Source: Methylobacterium sp. Leaf112
GTDB taxonomy: Bacteria > Pseudomonadota > Alphaproteobacteria > Rhizobiales > Beijerinckiaceae
Length of the DNA stretch: 64,000 nucleotides
Assembly (NCBI RefSeq): GCF_001423295.1
Contig: NZ_LMNG01000023.1
Location: 310,856 to 374,855 of the forward strand
Direction of reading: 5' to 3'
Position 1 is the first letter of the stretch. Each line of letters begins with the position of its first letter. The notes below the pieces were generated by a model. That model was not told the origin of the DNA. It saw nothing but the letters and a program-made list of their open reading frames with translations, and ran no database searches. Position numbers and translations under genes: made by a program. Below are positions 8,113-15,543 of this stretch, in pieces.

Positions 8113-8657
8113 TGTTCGAGCTGCTCCTCTCCCTCGTCAGCACCCCGTTCGGCATCGGCGGCATCGTCGCCGTCGCCGCGGCGGTGGCGGCCTTCCTCCT
8201 GCTCCCCGTGCACGGGATCCGCGTCGCGGCCGCCCTTGCCGTGGTGGCCGTGACCCTCGCCGGAGCCGGCTACCTCGATCGGCTCCGGACCGACCTGGCG
8301 ACGTCCGAGGCGAAGGTCGAGACGCTGCAGGCACGGCTCGACAAGGCGGTTGCCGACGCCGCGCAGCTCGCATCGACGGCGCAGGCCAACGCCGAGACAG
8401 CCAAGAACCTGGCGGCCGACATCGATCGCCAAGCGCAGGCCTACGAGGCCGACGCGGTCCAGGCGCGGTCCGATGCCGACCAGATCTCCGTCGCGCGCCA
8501 GGCGGCCGAGATCGCTGCCCGGGCATGCCGGTCGGACGTCTATCGGGCCCTGAACGCCGGCCCCCTTGAGGCGACGTCCGAGGACGCCGAGCTCGCCCCC
8601 TCGATGAAGGCAACCCTCGATGCCCTGAGGGCCCCTGCCAAGCGGAGGTCGCGATGA
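8112..8657 (+). CDS. Inner-membrane spanin-like protein (Rz-like)
   Basis: A 181-residue protein with an N-terminal membrane region (two hydrophobic stretches, about 10-35 and 38-55), then a long periplasmic-type coiled coil (DRLRTDLATSEAKVETLQAR onward to ~150) and a short basic end. Its stop overlaps the start of a small lipoprotein gene (ATGA at 8654-8657), which is the usual Rz/Rz1 arrangement. Spanins fuse the inner and outer membranes in the last step of lysis. The call rests on architecture and context rather than on a conserved motif. Confidence 0.65.
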   Translation: MFELLLSLVSTPFGIGGIVAVAAAVAAFLLLPVHGIRVAAALAVVAVTLAGAGYLDRLRTDLATSEAKVETLQARLDKAVADAAQLASTAQANAETAKNLAADIDRQAQAYEADAVQARSDADQISVARQAAEIAARACRSDVYRALNAGPLEATSEDAELAPSMKATLDALRAPAKRRSR

Positions 8658-8938
8658 ACGCCCGGACCCTAGCCTGGGGCCTCGTCCTGCTCGGCTTCGC
8701 GATGATGCTGTGCGGATGCCAGACCGTCGAGCCGACCACGGTCTACGTCGACCGCGTCGTCGAGGTCCGCCCGACGGTCGCGCCGTCCCTGCTCCGCTGC
8801 ACGGCGGAGCCCGCTCCGCCCGGGCCCGGTGCCCGGCAGCGGGACCTTCCCCCGTACCTGCTCGACCTGGTCTCCGCCGGTCGGGATTGCAGGCGCAAGC
8901 TCGGTACCGTGGCGGACATCGTGAGGTCCAAGCCATGA
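8654..8938 (+). CDS. Outer-membrane spanin-like lipoprotein (Rz1-like)
   Basis: A 94-residue protein with a short signal (LAWGLVLLGFAMMLCGC) ending in an acceptable lipobox with Cys at about position 22, followed by a proline-rich section (APPGPGARQRDLPPY) typical of Rz1. It overlaps both neighbours by 4 nt (ATGA on each side). Together with the preceding gene it would bridge the envelope. Confidence 0.7.
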   Translation: MNARTLAWGLVLLGFAMMLCGCQTVEPTTVYVDRVVEVRPTVAPSLLRCTAEPAPPGPGARQRDLPPYLLDLVSAGRDCRRKLGTVADIVRSKP

Positions 8939-9417
8939 GGTCGATCCGCGGCATCCCGACCGTTTTCACCCCGTCCCGGGCCCTGGAGTGGCACTGCGCC
9001 GGGACGGACCTGCTCGTCGCCATCGTGCTCGCGCTGCCCGGGCGCACGTTCAGCACCGGGGCCATCTGGGACCGGTTCGCGAGCATCATGCCCGAGAGCG
9101 AATGGGCCCTAGTCATCGGCTCGATCGCCCTCGTTCGAATCGCGGCCCTTACGATCAACGGGCATTGGCGCCGGACGCCTTTGCTCCGCGCTCTCACGGC
9201 CATGATGGGAGCCACGCTGCACGCCTACCTGGCTCTGCTGTTCTACGTGCCCTCGGTCAACGCGTTCGGCGTGGGTGCGGCCTTCTCGGCCGCCCTCGCG
9301 GTCTCGGACATTCGATCCGCCTATTGTGCCGGCCGGGACATCGTCGTCGCCGGACGGGTCTGGGACATGATGCGGGCGGCACCCCCGGCGCCGCTGCCGG
9401 AGGGTTTCGCGCCGTGA
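8935..9417 (+). CDS. Hypothetical phage membrane protein
   Basis: A 160-residue protein with about four hydrophobic segments (near 24-35, 57-75, 88-110, 113-130) and a Pro-rich tail. The ATG at 8935 overlaps the lipoprotein stop; a longer in-frame reading exists upstream but runs through the spanin genes. No family recognised. Position suggests a further lysis or superinfection-exclusion membrane protein. Confidence 0.6.
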   Translation: MRSIRGIPTVFTPSRALEWHCAGTDLLVAIVLALPGRTFSTGAIWDRFASIMPESEWALVIGSIALVRIAALTINGHWRRTPLLRALTAMMGATLHAYLALLFYVPSVNAFGVGAAFSAALAVSDIRSAYCAGRDIVVAGRVWDMMRAAPPAPLPEGFAP

Positions 9418-9758
9418 ACAGCATCCTCGCGACGGCCGGATCCTACCTTACCGCCGCAGAGCCATGGAAGGCCGTGATCGCCTCCGTGCTCGGCTTCCTC
9501 GCAGCGGGCCTGAGCATCGTCGGCGGCATCGTCAAACAGCGTCGATCGTCGGACACGACCGTGCCTGACCAGGCGCCTTCGCCGCGACCAACCACGTTCC
9601 GTCTTCATGCCGACGATCGCGAGCTCATCGACAACGCCAGGGAAGCCGCGGCCGACCTGACGCGGGCCATCAAGCACCTGACCGGCGCGACGGAGGACGA
9701 CACGCTGGCGACCGAGGGCAACACCGCCGCCCTCAAGCGTCGCGGGGGACGGCCATGA
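9414..9758 (+). CDS. Hypothetical single-pass phage protein
   Basis: A 114-residue protein from a GTG overlapping the previous stop (GTGA at 9414-9417). It has one transmembrane helix (about 18-40, VIASVLGFLAAGLSIVGGIV), then a basic turn and a charged cytoplasmic helix (DDRELIDNAREAAADLTRAI). No known family. Confidence 0.6.
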   Translation: MNSILATAGSYLTAAEPWKAVIASVLGFLAAGLSIVGGIVKQRRSSDTTVPDQAPSPRPTTFRLHADDRELIDNAREAAADLTRAIKHLTGATEDDTLATEGNTAALKRRGGRP

Positions 9759-9802
9759 GGGCCGTCTTCTCCCCCGGCCTCGATCCCCCGGTGTCGCGAT
9801 GA
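9755..9802 (+). CDS. Possible 15-residue leader-like ORF
   Basis: MRAVFSPGLDPPVSR begins on an ATG overlapping the previous stop, and its own TGA overlaps the next ATG. It may only pass ribosomes between its neighbours by reinitiation. No other evidence that the peptide matters. Confidence 0.25.
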   Translation: MRAVFSPGLDPPVSR

Positions 9803-9951
9803 GCGTCGGCGAGCGGCAGTACCTGCTGACGCTGGCGGCCCTCCTTCGCGAGGGGCTGCTCGCCGATCCCGTCCCGGCCTACGCGCCGACGGCGCACCCG
9901 AGGGGCATGCCCTTTGGATGGCGCATGGTGTGGGGCCGCATCCATGCCTGA
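9799..9951 (+). CDS. 50-residue hypothetical phage protein
   Basis: Starts MSVGERQYLLTLAALL and ends WGRIHA. It overlaps the start of the following gene (ATG at 9944) by 8 nt. Amphipathic helix then a Pro-rich turn; no family recognised. Support is codon context and tight packing within the operon. Confidence 0.45.
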   Translation: MSVGERQYLLTLAALLREGLLADPVPAYAPTAHPRGMPFGWRMVWGRIHA

Positions 9952-10147
9952 AGGACAGACCAAGCGATCCTATCGCCAGGAGGACTGGGAAGCCCGGCTC
10001 CGGCCGATCCCGAGGCCCGAACAGGTTCTCGCGCTGCTGGCCAGCCACGGCGCGGCGGCCTGCATCGAGCGGTGGGGGACCTACCCGTCGCACCTCATTC
10101 GCCGGGCCAAGCGGCCGCGCCGGGGGACGGGGTCTGCTCAAAAGTGA
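9944..10147 (+). CDS. Small basic phage protein
   Basis: A 67-residue protein starting MPEGQTKRSYRQEDWE, helical, with a strongly basic C-terminus (PSHLIRRAKRPRRG) suggesting nucleic-acid binding. The ATG at 9944 is preceded by GCCGCATCC with no clear Shine-Dalgarno, so coupling to the upstream gene is likely. Its stop codon lies inside the large hairpin at 10129-10156. No family recognised. Confidence 0.5.
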   Translation: MPEGQTKRSYRQEDWEARLRPIPRPEQVLALLASHGAAACIERWGTYPSHLIRRAKRPRRGTGSAQK

Positions 10148-10156
10148 GCAGACCCC
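10129..10156. terminator. Perfect 12-bp hairpin with AAAG loop at the convergent gene ends
   Basis: GGGGTCTGCTCA (10129-10140) pairs with TGAGCAGACCCC (10145-10156). The TGA of the plus-strand gene is bases 10145-10147, inside the right arm. A second palindrome CTAAGAA-A-TTCTTAG (10162-10176) follows and covers the stop of the minus-strand repressor gene. Probably a bidirectional transcription stop between convergent units, though no U-tract follows. Confidence 0.6.
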
Positions 10157-10172
10157 TCGGTCTAAGAAATTC

Positions 10173-10418
10173 TTAGGGCGTCGGATCCCGTTCCGGTCGG
10201 CGATACGTGATCTGCACCTCGCCTTCCGGCAGCATCATGAAGCGCAGGCCGGCGCCCATCAGCGCGCCCATGATGTTGTGCAGCGCCTTCGTTGTTCCCT
10301 CGCCCTTCTCGACGGCGATCAGCGTACGCACCGAGATGCCGGACGTCTTGGCTGCCTCTTCCTGGGTCCAGCCTAGGAGGGCACGCGCGGCGCGCAGTTC
10401 TGTCGGGTTCGGGTACAT
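10173..10418 (-). CDS. XRE-family (Cro/CI-like) repressor
   Basis: An 81-residue protein: a single helix-turn-helix (LRAARALLGWTQEEAAKTSGISVRTLIAVEKG, residues ~8-40) with the standard XRE pattern, plus a short C-terminal strand pair (FMMLPEGEVQITYRRP). It has no protease/oligomerisation domain, so it is Cro-sized. It faces a plus-strand operon beginning with an antirepressor module, so it is the best candidate for the lysogeny switch repressor, likely binding the palindromes in 10419-10584. Confidence 0.8.
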   Translation of the reverse strand: MYPNPTELRAARALLGWTQEEAAKTSGISVRTLIAVEKGEGTTKALHNIMGALMGAGLRFMMLPEGEVQITYRRPERDPTP

Positions 10419-10584
10419 GCAGACATTCTGCCCCTAGAGACAGAAAAAATCCACCCCCGCATCGACAGGACTTGCAGAATATCTGAACTTAGGTGTACAG
10501 TTTCTGTAACCCCAGGATCCCCTAGGGGGCTACCGCGAGCGTTGGCCCGCCCGCGGTAGCGTCAAGCACAGAGGTAGACACTCC
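10419..10584. promoter_or_regulatory. Immunity-type divergent operator/promoter region
   Basis: Between the repressor (minus) and the plus-strand operon. Two similar palindromes with 3-bp centres are visible: CAGA-ATA-TCTG at 10475-10485 and TACAG-TTT-CTGTA at 10496-10508. A looser TTCTG...CAGAA pair lies near 10425-10445. TCCCCTAGGGGG sits at 10518-10529. A 9-bp inverted repeat GCTACCGCG (10529-10537) / CGCGGTAGC (10552-10560) could form a hairpin in the plus-strand leader. Confidence 0.55.
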
Positions 10585-11235
10585 ATGCCCGACCCGAAGC
10601 ACACCGTTAGCACGATCGCCTTGTTGGCGCAGCACCCGAGGGACATCGATCCCCAGGCCCTGCGCGACAATCTTTTCCAGTCCGCCATCGCCATCTCGGA
10701 GATGGCCCGCTACGAGGCGGCGCTCGCCGACGCGGACGTCAACTTGGCCCTCGCCGGCCTCGCCGAGCACGACACCCGGCGCGACGCCATGCTGCCGCTG
10801 TTCCCCGCGGTCCGCGCGGCCGTCGAGGCCCAGCTGACCGCTCGCATGATCGAGGCCGGCCGCCGGCGCGAGAGCATCCGGCTCAGCCTGACCGAGACCA
10901 TCGTGTTCGACACTGCACCCCGGAACGTCCCGGCTGCGCGGGCCGAGGTGGAGCGGTGCGACCGGTTCGCCCAGGATCCGGGGCGGTACCTGCCCGGCGC
11001 CGAGGCCTGCCTTCTGCCCGTCGTGGCATCGGGCGTCATCGAGGGATTCGTGACGATCGGCCGGGATCGCCGTCTCCCCTGGATCTTGTCCCCGTGCGGC
11101 GTCGGGCCCTCGGCCGTCGAGGACGCGGCGGAGTTCTACGGCCGCCACCGGCACGAGGCCGTCATCGTCGTCGGCTCCCACCTCCACGACGGCGTCACCC
11201 TGCCGGCCGGCGTCGTGTTCGTGGAGGTCAGGTAA
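10585..11235 (+). CDS. Hypothetical phage protein of the early operon
   Basis: A 216-residue protein with an N-terminal helical half (SAIAISEMARYEAALADADV) and a C-terminal strand-rich half with small loops (AEFYGRHRHEAVIVVGSHLHDG). No recognised domain. GAGG lies ~8-10 nt before its ATG. Its TAA overlaps the ATG of the antirepressor (TAATG at 11233-11237), so the two are co-translated under the repressor-controlled promoter. Confidence 0.6.
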   Translation: MPDPKHTVSTIALLAQHPRDIDPQALRDNLFQSAIAISEMARYEAALADADVNLALAGLAEHDTRRDAMLPLFPAVRAAVEAQLTARMIEAGRRRESIRLSLTETIVFDTAPRNVPAARAEVERCDRFAQDPGRYLPGAEACLLPVVASGVIEGFVTIGRDRRLPWILSPCGVGPSAVEDAAEFYGRHRHEAVIVVGSHLHDGVTLPAGVVFVEVR

Positions 11236-12056
11236 TGAACGCCGTCACCCGCATCCCGCCCGTCCCGGTCATCCAGCTGCACGACGGCGTGCCGATGGCG
11301 GACAGCCGAGACGTCGCCCGATACTACAGGCGCGAGCACAAGAGCGTCCTGCGCTCGATCCGGGAGGCGCCCTGCAGCGCCGACTTCAGGGAGCGCAATT
11401 TCGCACCCTGCTTTATCAAGGGCTTAGACGGGAAGGACTTCACCGACCACGTCCTGATGACCAAGAGCGGTTTCGCGTTCGTCGTCCTCGCCTTCACCGG
11501 TGACGCGGCCGCGGCCTTCCGCGAGGATTACATCAACGCCTACGACCGCATGGAGGCGGCGCTCCGGCAGGGGCAGGTCGCCGTCGATCCCATGGTCGCG
11601 CTGCAGGACCCGCGGAACGTGCTCAAGCTGCTCGGGACCTACGCCGAGCGGAACATCGCGCTGGAGGCCGAGGTGGCCGAGAAGAGCCACGCCCTCGTTG
11701 TGACGAAGGCGACCGTCGCCGAGCAGCGGCCCCACGTGGAGGCGCTCCGCCGCATCGCCGGCCTCGACGGGACGTTCTGCATCTCCGACGCCGCCAAGGA
11801 GCTCGGGATCCGGCCGAGCGTCCTGTTCACGCACATGCGGGACCGGACGCAGAAGACGCGCTGGCTCTTCATCCGCAACGGGACGACCCGGGAGACGGCC
11901 ATGCAGGAGCGCCTCGACGAAGGGACGCTCGTCCTTAAGGTGGATGTCGTGCGGGGCCGGGACGGCGAGGAGCGGGCCGTCCACCAAGTCCGCGTCACCG
12001 CCAAGGGGCTCGCCAAGCTGGCGCTGACGTTCGCCCCGCGGTTCCCGGGCGTCTAG
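11235..12056 (+). CDS. Phage antirepressor: Rha domain plus KilAC domain
   Basis: A 273-residue protein. Residues ~15-110 match the Rha regulatory domain: MADSRDVARYYRREHKSVLRSI, then DHVLMTKSGFAFVVLAFTG and AAFREDYINAYDRME. A linker coiled coil (AEVAEKSHALVVT) leads to a KilAC/ANT C-terminal domain (~165-265: FCISDAAKELGIRPSVLFTHMR and VTAKGLAKLA). Such proteins oppose the lysogeny repressor or interfere with host regulation. The ATG overlaps the previous stop; the longer in-frame reading upstream is rejected as a shadow. A strong terminator follows 25 bp on. Confidence 0.88.
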   Translation: MNAVTRIPPVPVIQLHDGVPMADSRDVARYYRREHKSVLRSIREAPCSADFRERNFAPCFIKGLDGKDFTDHVLMTKSGFAFVVLAFTGDAAAAFREDYINAYDRMEAALRQGQVAVDPMVALQDPRNVLKLLGTYAERNIALEAEVAEKSHALVVTKATVAEQRPHVEALRRIAGLDGTFCISDAAKELGIRPSVLFTHMRDRTQKTRWLFIRNGTTRETAMQERLDEGTLVLKVDVVRGRDGEERAVHQVRVTAKGLAKLALTFAPRFPGV

Positions 12057-12081
12057 CTCCCCTAGAATCCCACCGCCAACC

Positions 12082-12112
12082 AGGCCCCCGGCACCGAGTC
12101 GGGGGCCTTTTT
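12082..12112 (+). terminator. Rho-independent terminator of the antirepressor operon
   Basis: AGGCCCCCG (12082-12090) pairs with CGGGGGCCT (12100-12108) around a 9-nt loop and is followed by TTTTTC. Classic intrinsic terminator on the plus strand. Confidence 0.85.
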
Positions 12113-12189
12113 CGTGGCCGGATTTCTGGCGCAAGTAATCGATACCAAACGCCGATTGGCTTCCCGCCAGAGCGGGTAAGCCGTTGATT

Positions 12190-12597
12190 TCAGGGGATCC
12201 GCGGACCGGGCGCGGCCTCGTCCTCGGGATCGGGATCAAATGCGATGACGGGACGGCCCCGGCCGCGGCGACCGCTCAGGATCTTGTCGAGCCGCTCCTG
12301 CGCCTTCGGGCGCGCGCCGCCGAGGATGTACAATGTGTTCTGGGTGAGGGCCCATCCATCGCCGCTTTGGACGATCGGCGTGGTCGTGATGAACACGTCG
12401 CCTTGGACAGGGTGGCCCCAGCAGAGCCCGTGGAGCCCGTCGCCCCGGGCCTCGAAATCGTCGAGGAAGGGGGCCTTGTCGATCATGTCGGCGGTCGGCG
12501 TCCACGGGGCATCGATCCGCTCCAGGGCCTCGCGGACGGCGTCCCGGCGGGCCTCGACGGCGGCGGTCTCGGTGGGGGTCAGGTCTCTCAGGCGCAT
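12190..12597 (-). CDS. DUF6634-like phage protein
   Basis: A 135-residue protein. The core has the DUF6634 style: ADMIDKAPFLDDFEARGD, then GHPVQGDVFITTTPI and GDGWALTQNTLYILG, ending in a basic, disordered tail. The family is common in Methylobacteriaceae and other rhizobial genomes; its function is unknown. I chose the ATG at 12597 because AAAGGACA lies 8-12 nt upstream; that site is in a hairpin (12599-12625). Convergent with the antirepressor operon. Confidence 0.6.
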   Translation of the reverse strand: MRLRDLTPTETAAVEARRDAVREALERIDAPWTPTADMIDKAPFLDDFEARGDGLHGLCWGHPVQGDVFITTTPIVQSGDGWALTQNTLYILGGARPKAQERLDKILSGRRGRGRPVIAFDPDPEDEAAPGPRIP

Positions 12598-12598
12598 G

Positions 12599-12625
12599 AA
12601 GGGTGTCCTTTCAATGGACATCCTT
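12599..12625 (-). promoter_or_regulatory. Leader hairpin covering the ribosome-binding site
   Basis: AAGGGTGTCC (12599-12608) pairs with GGACATCCTT (12616-12625) with one mismatch and a 7-nt loop. On the minus-strand mRNA the AAAGGACA Shine-Dalgarno of the DUF6634-like gene is in this stem, so it could limit translation initiation. Confidence 0.4.
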
Positions 12626-12649
12626 CCTGAGGGGGATGCCAAGCACAAA

Positions 12650-13039
12650 TCAGAGCAGCCGGACGGCCCGAGGGCAGCCCGGCACGTTGCTCTCCCATGC
12701 GCCTCCGCTGTCGCCGAGCCGGAGCTCGAACCGGCGATCGGGAAGCTGCACGAGGTCCTCGCCGCCCTCGACGCGCCCCTTCACGATGTCGCCGTCGACC
12801 GTCGCGCGCCCCCAGACCGAGGTCCGCGAATCCGCAGACCCGTCGGGCCAGGAGACGCGGCACTCCAAGCGGAACCGGATGCCGCCGGGGAGGCGGCGGA
12901 CGTAGAGCGTGCCGTCCACGGCGGCGAGCCCGTCGACGTCGTCATGGACGGCGACGGACCAGATGCGGTCCGTGGGGATGGAGCCGGCGAGGCAGGGGCC
13001 CGCCCCGGCGAGGGCGGCGGCGAGGATGAGGGCGCGCAT
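12650..13039 (-). CDS. Secreted hypothetical phage protein
   Basis: A 129-residue protein with a clear signal peptide (MRALILAAALAGAGPCLAG, cleavage near residue 19-20), then a beta-rich domain with two Cys (ECRVSW and PGCPRAV) that could pair in the periplasm. The ATG at 13039 overlaps the stop of the upstream gene (TGATG). The family is not recognised; an exported protein in this position may alter the host envelope. Confidence 0.55.
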   Translation of the reverse strand: MRALILAAALAGAGPCLAGSIPTDRIWSVAVHDDVDGLAAVDGTLYVRRLPGGIRFRLECRVSWPDGSADSRTSVWGRATVDGDIVKGRVEGGEDLVQLPDRRFELRLGDSGGAWESNVPGCPRAVRLL

Positions 13040-13692
13040 CACGGCTTCTTCCTCCGGTTCGAATTGCAGTCGTCGCAGAGGATGCGAACCCATCCTCCCT
13101 TCCGGTATGCCCCGGGGGCGCCGCATGCCTCGCAGACGACCGAGGAGAGGAAGCTGGCGGCGTCGAGGATCGCGGCGATTTCATCGCCCGTCTCCTCCGG
13201 CAGCCCGTCCACGTACCACCTCAATTCGGCAAACTTGGACTTCACCTGCGCCGACACGACGCCAGCGAGCGCGTCGTGCCCGGCGAGGGTCTCAGCCGTC
13301 GCCCGAACCAGTTCGAGCCAGGGGACGTCGACCTGGAGCGCGCCCGCCGGGAACAGGCCGGGGAAGCTCCGCTCCAGGTCCTCGGACACGCGATCGCACA
13401 TCGTCGGCACCAGCCCGCTCGGCAGGGCGTATCGAGCGGATCTGACCGCGACGTAGCGCTCGGCGATCTCCACGGCGAGCGCGGCGCCCTCCGGCGTATC
13501 CCGGCGCCGGGTTCGCGCATCGGTATCGGCTGGCAGCGCGGGCGTGCGCTTGACCGTCGCTTCGAGCTCGACGCGGTCCGCATGCTGGGGCCGCACCGGC
13601 ATCGGATCGATGGCGATCGTCGCCTCGGGCCCGAACAGCCTGGCAAGGTATTCGTGTAGCTCGCGCGCGGCGCGGCGTTCTCGGGACGTCAT
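13039..13692 (-). CDS. Hypothetical phage protein with C-terminal zinc ribbon
   Basis: A 217-residue protein starting MTSRERRAARE. Its N-terminal part is helical; near the C-terminus CEACGAPG...ILCDDC forms a four-cysteine zinc-ribbon pattern before a basic tail (NSNRRKKP). The ATG at 13692 overlaps the upstream stop (ATGA), so it is preferred over a second in-frame start at 13704. Probably nucleic-acid or protein binding; no family name. Confidence 0.55.
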   Translation of the reverse strand: MTSRERRAARELHEYLARLFGPEATIAIDPMPVRPQHADRVELEATVKRTPALPADTDARTRRRDTPEGAALAVEIAERYVAVRSARYALPSGLVPTMCDRVSEDLERSFPGLFPAGALQVDVPWLELVRATAETLAGHDALAGVVSAQVKSKFAELRWYVDGLPEETGDEIAAILDAASFLSSVVCEACGAPGAYRKGGWVRILCDDCNSNRRKKP

Positions 13693-13928
13693 GACGGGCT
13701 CCATGTGCGGGGATGGGCGGGCGGCAGGAGGGAGACGGACGCGAGGAATGCCGCGGCCGATCGGGCCTCGCGCAGGGCGAGCGCCGGGTCGCGATCGCCG
13801 TCCTCGGCGAGACGCAGCAGGGCGGACGCGTAGGCGAAGACGCCTCGGCCGAGGGACGGCTCGACGACGCCGTCGGTGACCCGGCCCTCGATGTCGTCGC
13901 GGAGGTCGCGGAGCTTGGAGACCGACAT
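13689..13928 (-). CDS. Small hypothetical phage protein
   Basis: A 79-residue, mostly helical protein starting MSVSKLRDLRDDIEGRV. GAGGGGG lies a few bases before the ATG at 13928. It starts 11 bp after the AAA+ ATPase stop and overlaps the zinc-ribbon gene by 4 nt, so all belong to one operon. No family recognised. Confidence 0.5.
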   Translation of the reverse strand: MSVSKLRDLRDDIEGRVTDGVVEPSLGRGVFAYASALLRLAEDGDRDPALALREARSAAAFLASVSLLPPAHPRTWSPS

Positions 13929-13938
13929 GACGGCCCCC

Positions 13939-15543
13939 TCAGTGCGCGAGGCGCGGGCTGGACCGCAGCGCCACGATCCGCTCGACGGCACGCCTCAGTG
14001 GACGGATGGAGCCTCCCCGCCATGCCCCGGCCAGCGCATCGATCTCGGCGCCGTCGAGGTCGGGGATCCACCGCGCGTCGGCGACGTCGGCGCGGAGATC
14101 GTCGAGGATGCCGCGAACGAGGACGGGAAGGTCCCGGCGACGTGGCGTGCCGACATCGACCACGACGAAGCGGTCGAGAAGGGGCCCGCGCAGCGATTCG
14201 GTGCCGTTGGCGGTCGCGACGAGCGAGATCCCGCTGAGATCCACGGCCGTTTCCAGCCCAATGTCCCAGTAGGCCCGGCGCGTCGAAGGCTCGGCAAGCC
14301 CGAGAAGGACCTCCCTAAGGCTGCCGTTGTGCCCTCCGGTAGCGCTGGCCTTGTCAATCTCGTCGAGGACGACGATGCCGTTCCCGCTCCCGCTGGTGAT
14401 GCACAGCTGGGCCATCACGGACGGCCGCGCCGTACTCCATTGGGCCGCCGTCCCGCCGAAGGAGGAATCCGACGCCGAGGCGCAGGCGTAAATGATCGAT
14501 GGCACGCCCAGCTCCGAGACGAGGTCCCGCGCAAGGCTGGTCTTGCCCCCACCGGGCGGCCCGACGAGCAGGATGTTCGGCATTGCGGCGTAAGGCCGGC
14601 CCATCATCAGGCCGACGATCCGGGAGACGGCCGCCTCCGCCCAAGGCGTGCGCTCGACCAGCCGCTGCCCGAGGTCCTGCAGGTCCGGCATCGGGACGCA
14701 CGGGAGCCGGCGGCCGGAGATGGTCCCGGCCTGCCCCTTGGCCTTCTTGCCGTCCGGACCGGCCGGCAGCACGAGGATCGAGGGAGCGGGTTCGGACTGC
14801 CCGGGCAGGTCGGCGAGCCACGACATGTCCATCCCGGCGGCCTTCGGCGTCTGACGCTCGGGCGACATCGGCTCCGGCGCGACGATCGTCATGGCCAGCA
14901 TCTCAAGCAGCGTCTTGGCCGAGACACGCTGGGCCCGGCGCTCCATGATGAACCGCGCATCGACGTCGCTCTCGGTCTCGGCGATCGCCCCTGGCTCGCG
15001 CGCGATCCGGCTCGCGAGGGACATCAGCGTGACGCCGATTTCGCGTACGGGACAGGGATCGCTCCCCGCGACGGTGGCGTAGGAGTGGAGCGTCTCCACG
15101 CAGAGCGCGACGGCCCGAGCGGTCGCGCCCGGGTCCCCCATCTCGGCGAGGTAGAGCGTCGCGCGGTCCGCGATCTCCCTTAGGGTGTCGAGCAGGTCGA
15201 ACGAGGTGTGCGGCGGCCTGCAACCGGCGTCCGCATGGCGCAGCGCCAGCGTCTCCAGCGCGAGGGCGGTACCGATCTCAGGGTTGGCCCTGAACGCGGC
15301 GAGGGCCTGCAGCACGTCCCCGGGCAGCTCCGGGGACAGCCGCTCACCGACGGCGGTCGACCAGGCGGCGATGTCGCGGTCGACGTTGCCGTAGGCCCAC
15401 GGGAAGCCGACGAGGATGTCCTCGATGCTCGGGATCTGGGAAGGGGCGCGGCCGTAGAGGTCCGTCCGCAGCCGCTCCTCGGAATCGGCATACGTCGCGA
15501 TGCGCGCGGCGCGGCGCGCCCAGCGTGTGGGATCGTCGGTCAT
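13939..15543 (-). CDS. AAA+ ATPase of Lon-like type in the prophage
   Basis: A 534-residue protein. The first ~300 residues are helical and match nothing I know. The AAA+ core spans ~300-520: Walker A GPPGGGKT (328-335), a GGTAAQW-type loop, Walker B IVVLDEID (390-397), sensor 1 LVATAN (441-446), an LLDRF arginine-finger-like motif near 455-459, and a helical lid. The order resembles Lon-type AAA modules, but no Ser-Lys protease domain follows. It could unfold or remodel a phage or host target, act in replication, or be part of a defence function. It heads the rightmost minus-strand operon. Start ATG at 15543. Confidence 0.75.
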   Translation of the reverse strand: MTDDPTRWARRAARIATYADSEERLRTDLYGRAPSQIPSIEDILVGFPWAYGNVDRDIAAWSTAVGERLSPELPGDVLQALAAFRANPEIGTALALETLALRHADAGCRPPHTSFDLLDTLREIADRATLYLAEMGDPGATARAVALCVETLHSYATVAGSDPCPVREIGVTLMSLASRIAREPGAIAETESDVDARFIMERRAQRVSAKTLLEMLAMTIVAPEPMSPERQTPKAAGMDMSWLADLPGQSEPAPSILVLPAGPDGKKAKGQAGTISGRRLPCVPMPDLQDLGQRLVERTPWAEAAVSRIVGLMMGRPYAAMPNILLVGPPGGGKTSLARDLVSELGVPSIIYACASASDSSFGGTAAQWSTARPSVMAQLCITSGSGNGIVVLDEIDKASATGGHNGSLREVLLGLAEPSTRRAYWDIGLETAVDLSGISLVATANGTESLRGPLLDRFVVVDVGTPRRRDLPVLVRGILDDLRADVADARWIPDLDGAEIDALAGAWRGGSIRPLRRAVERIVALRSSPRLAH

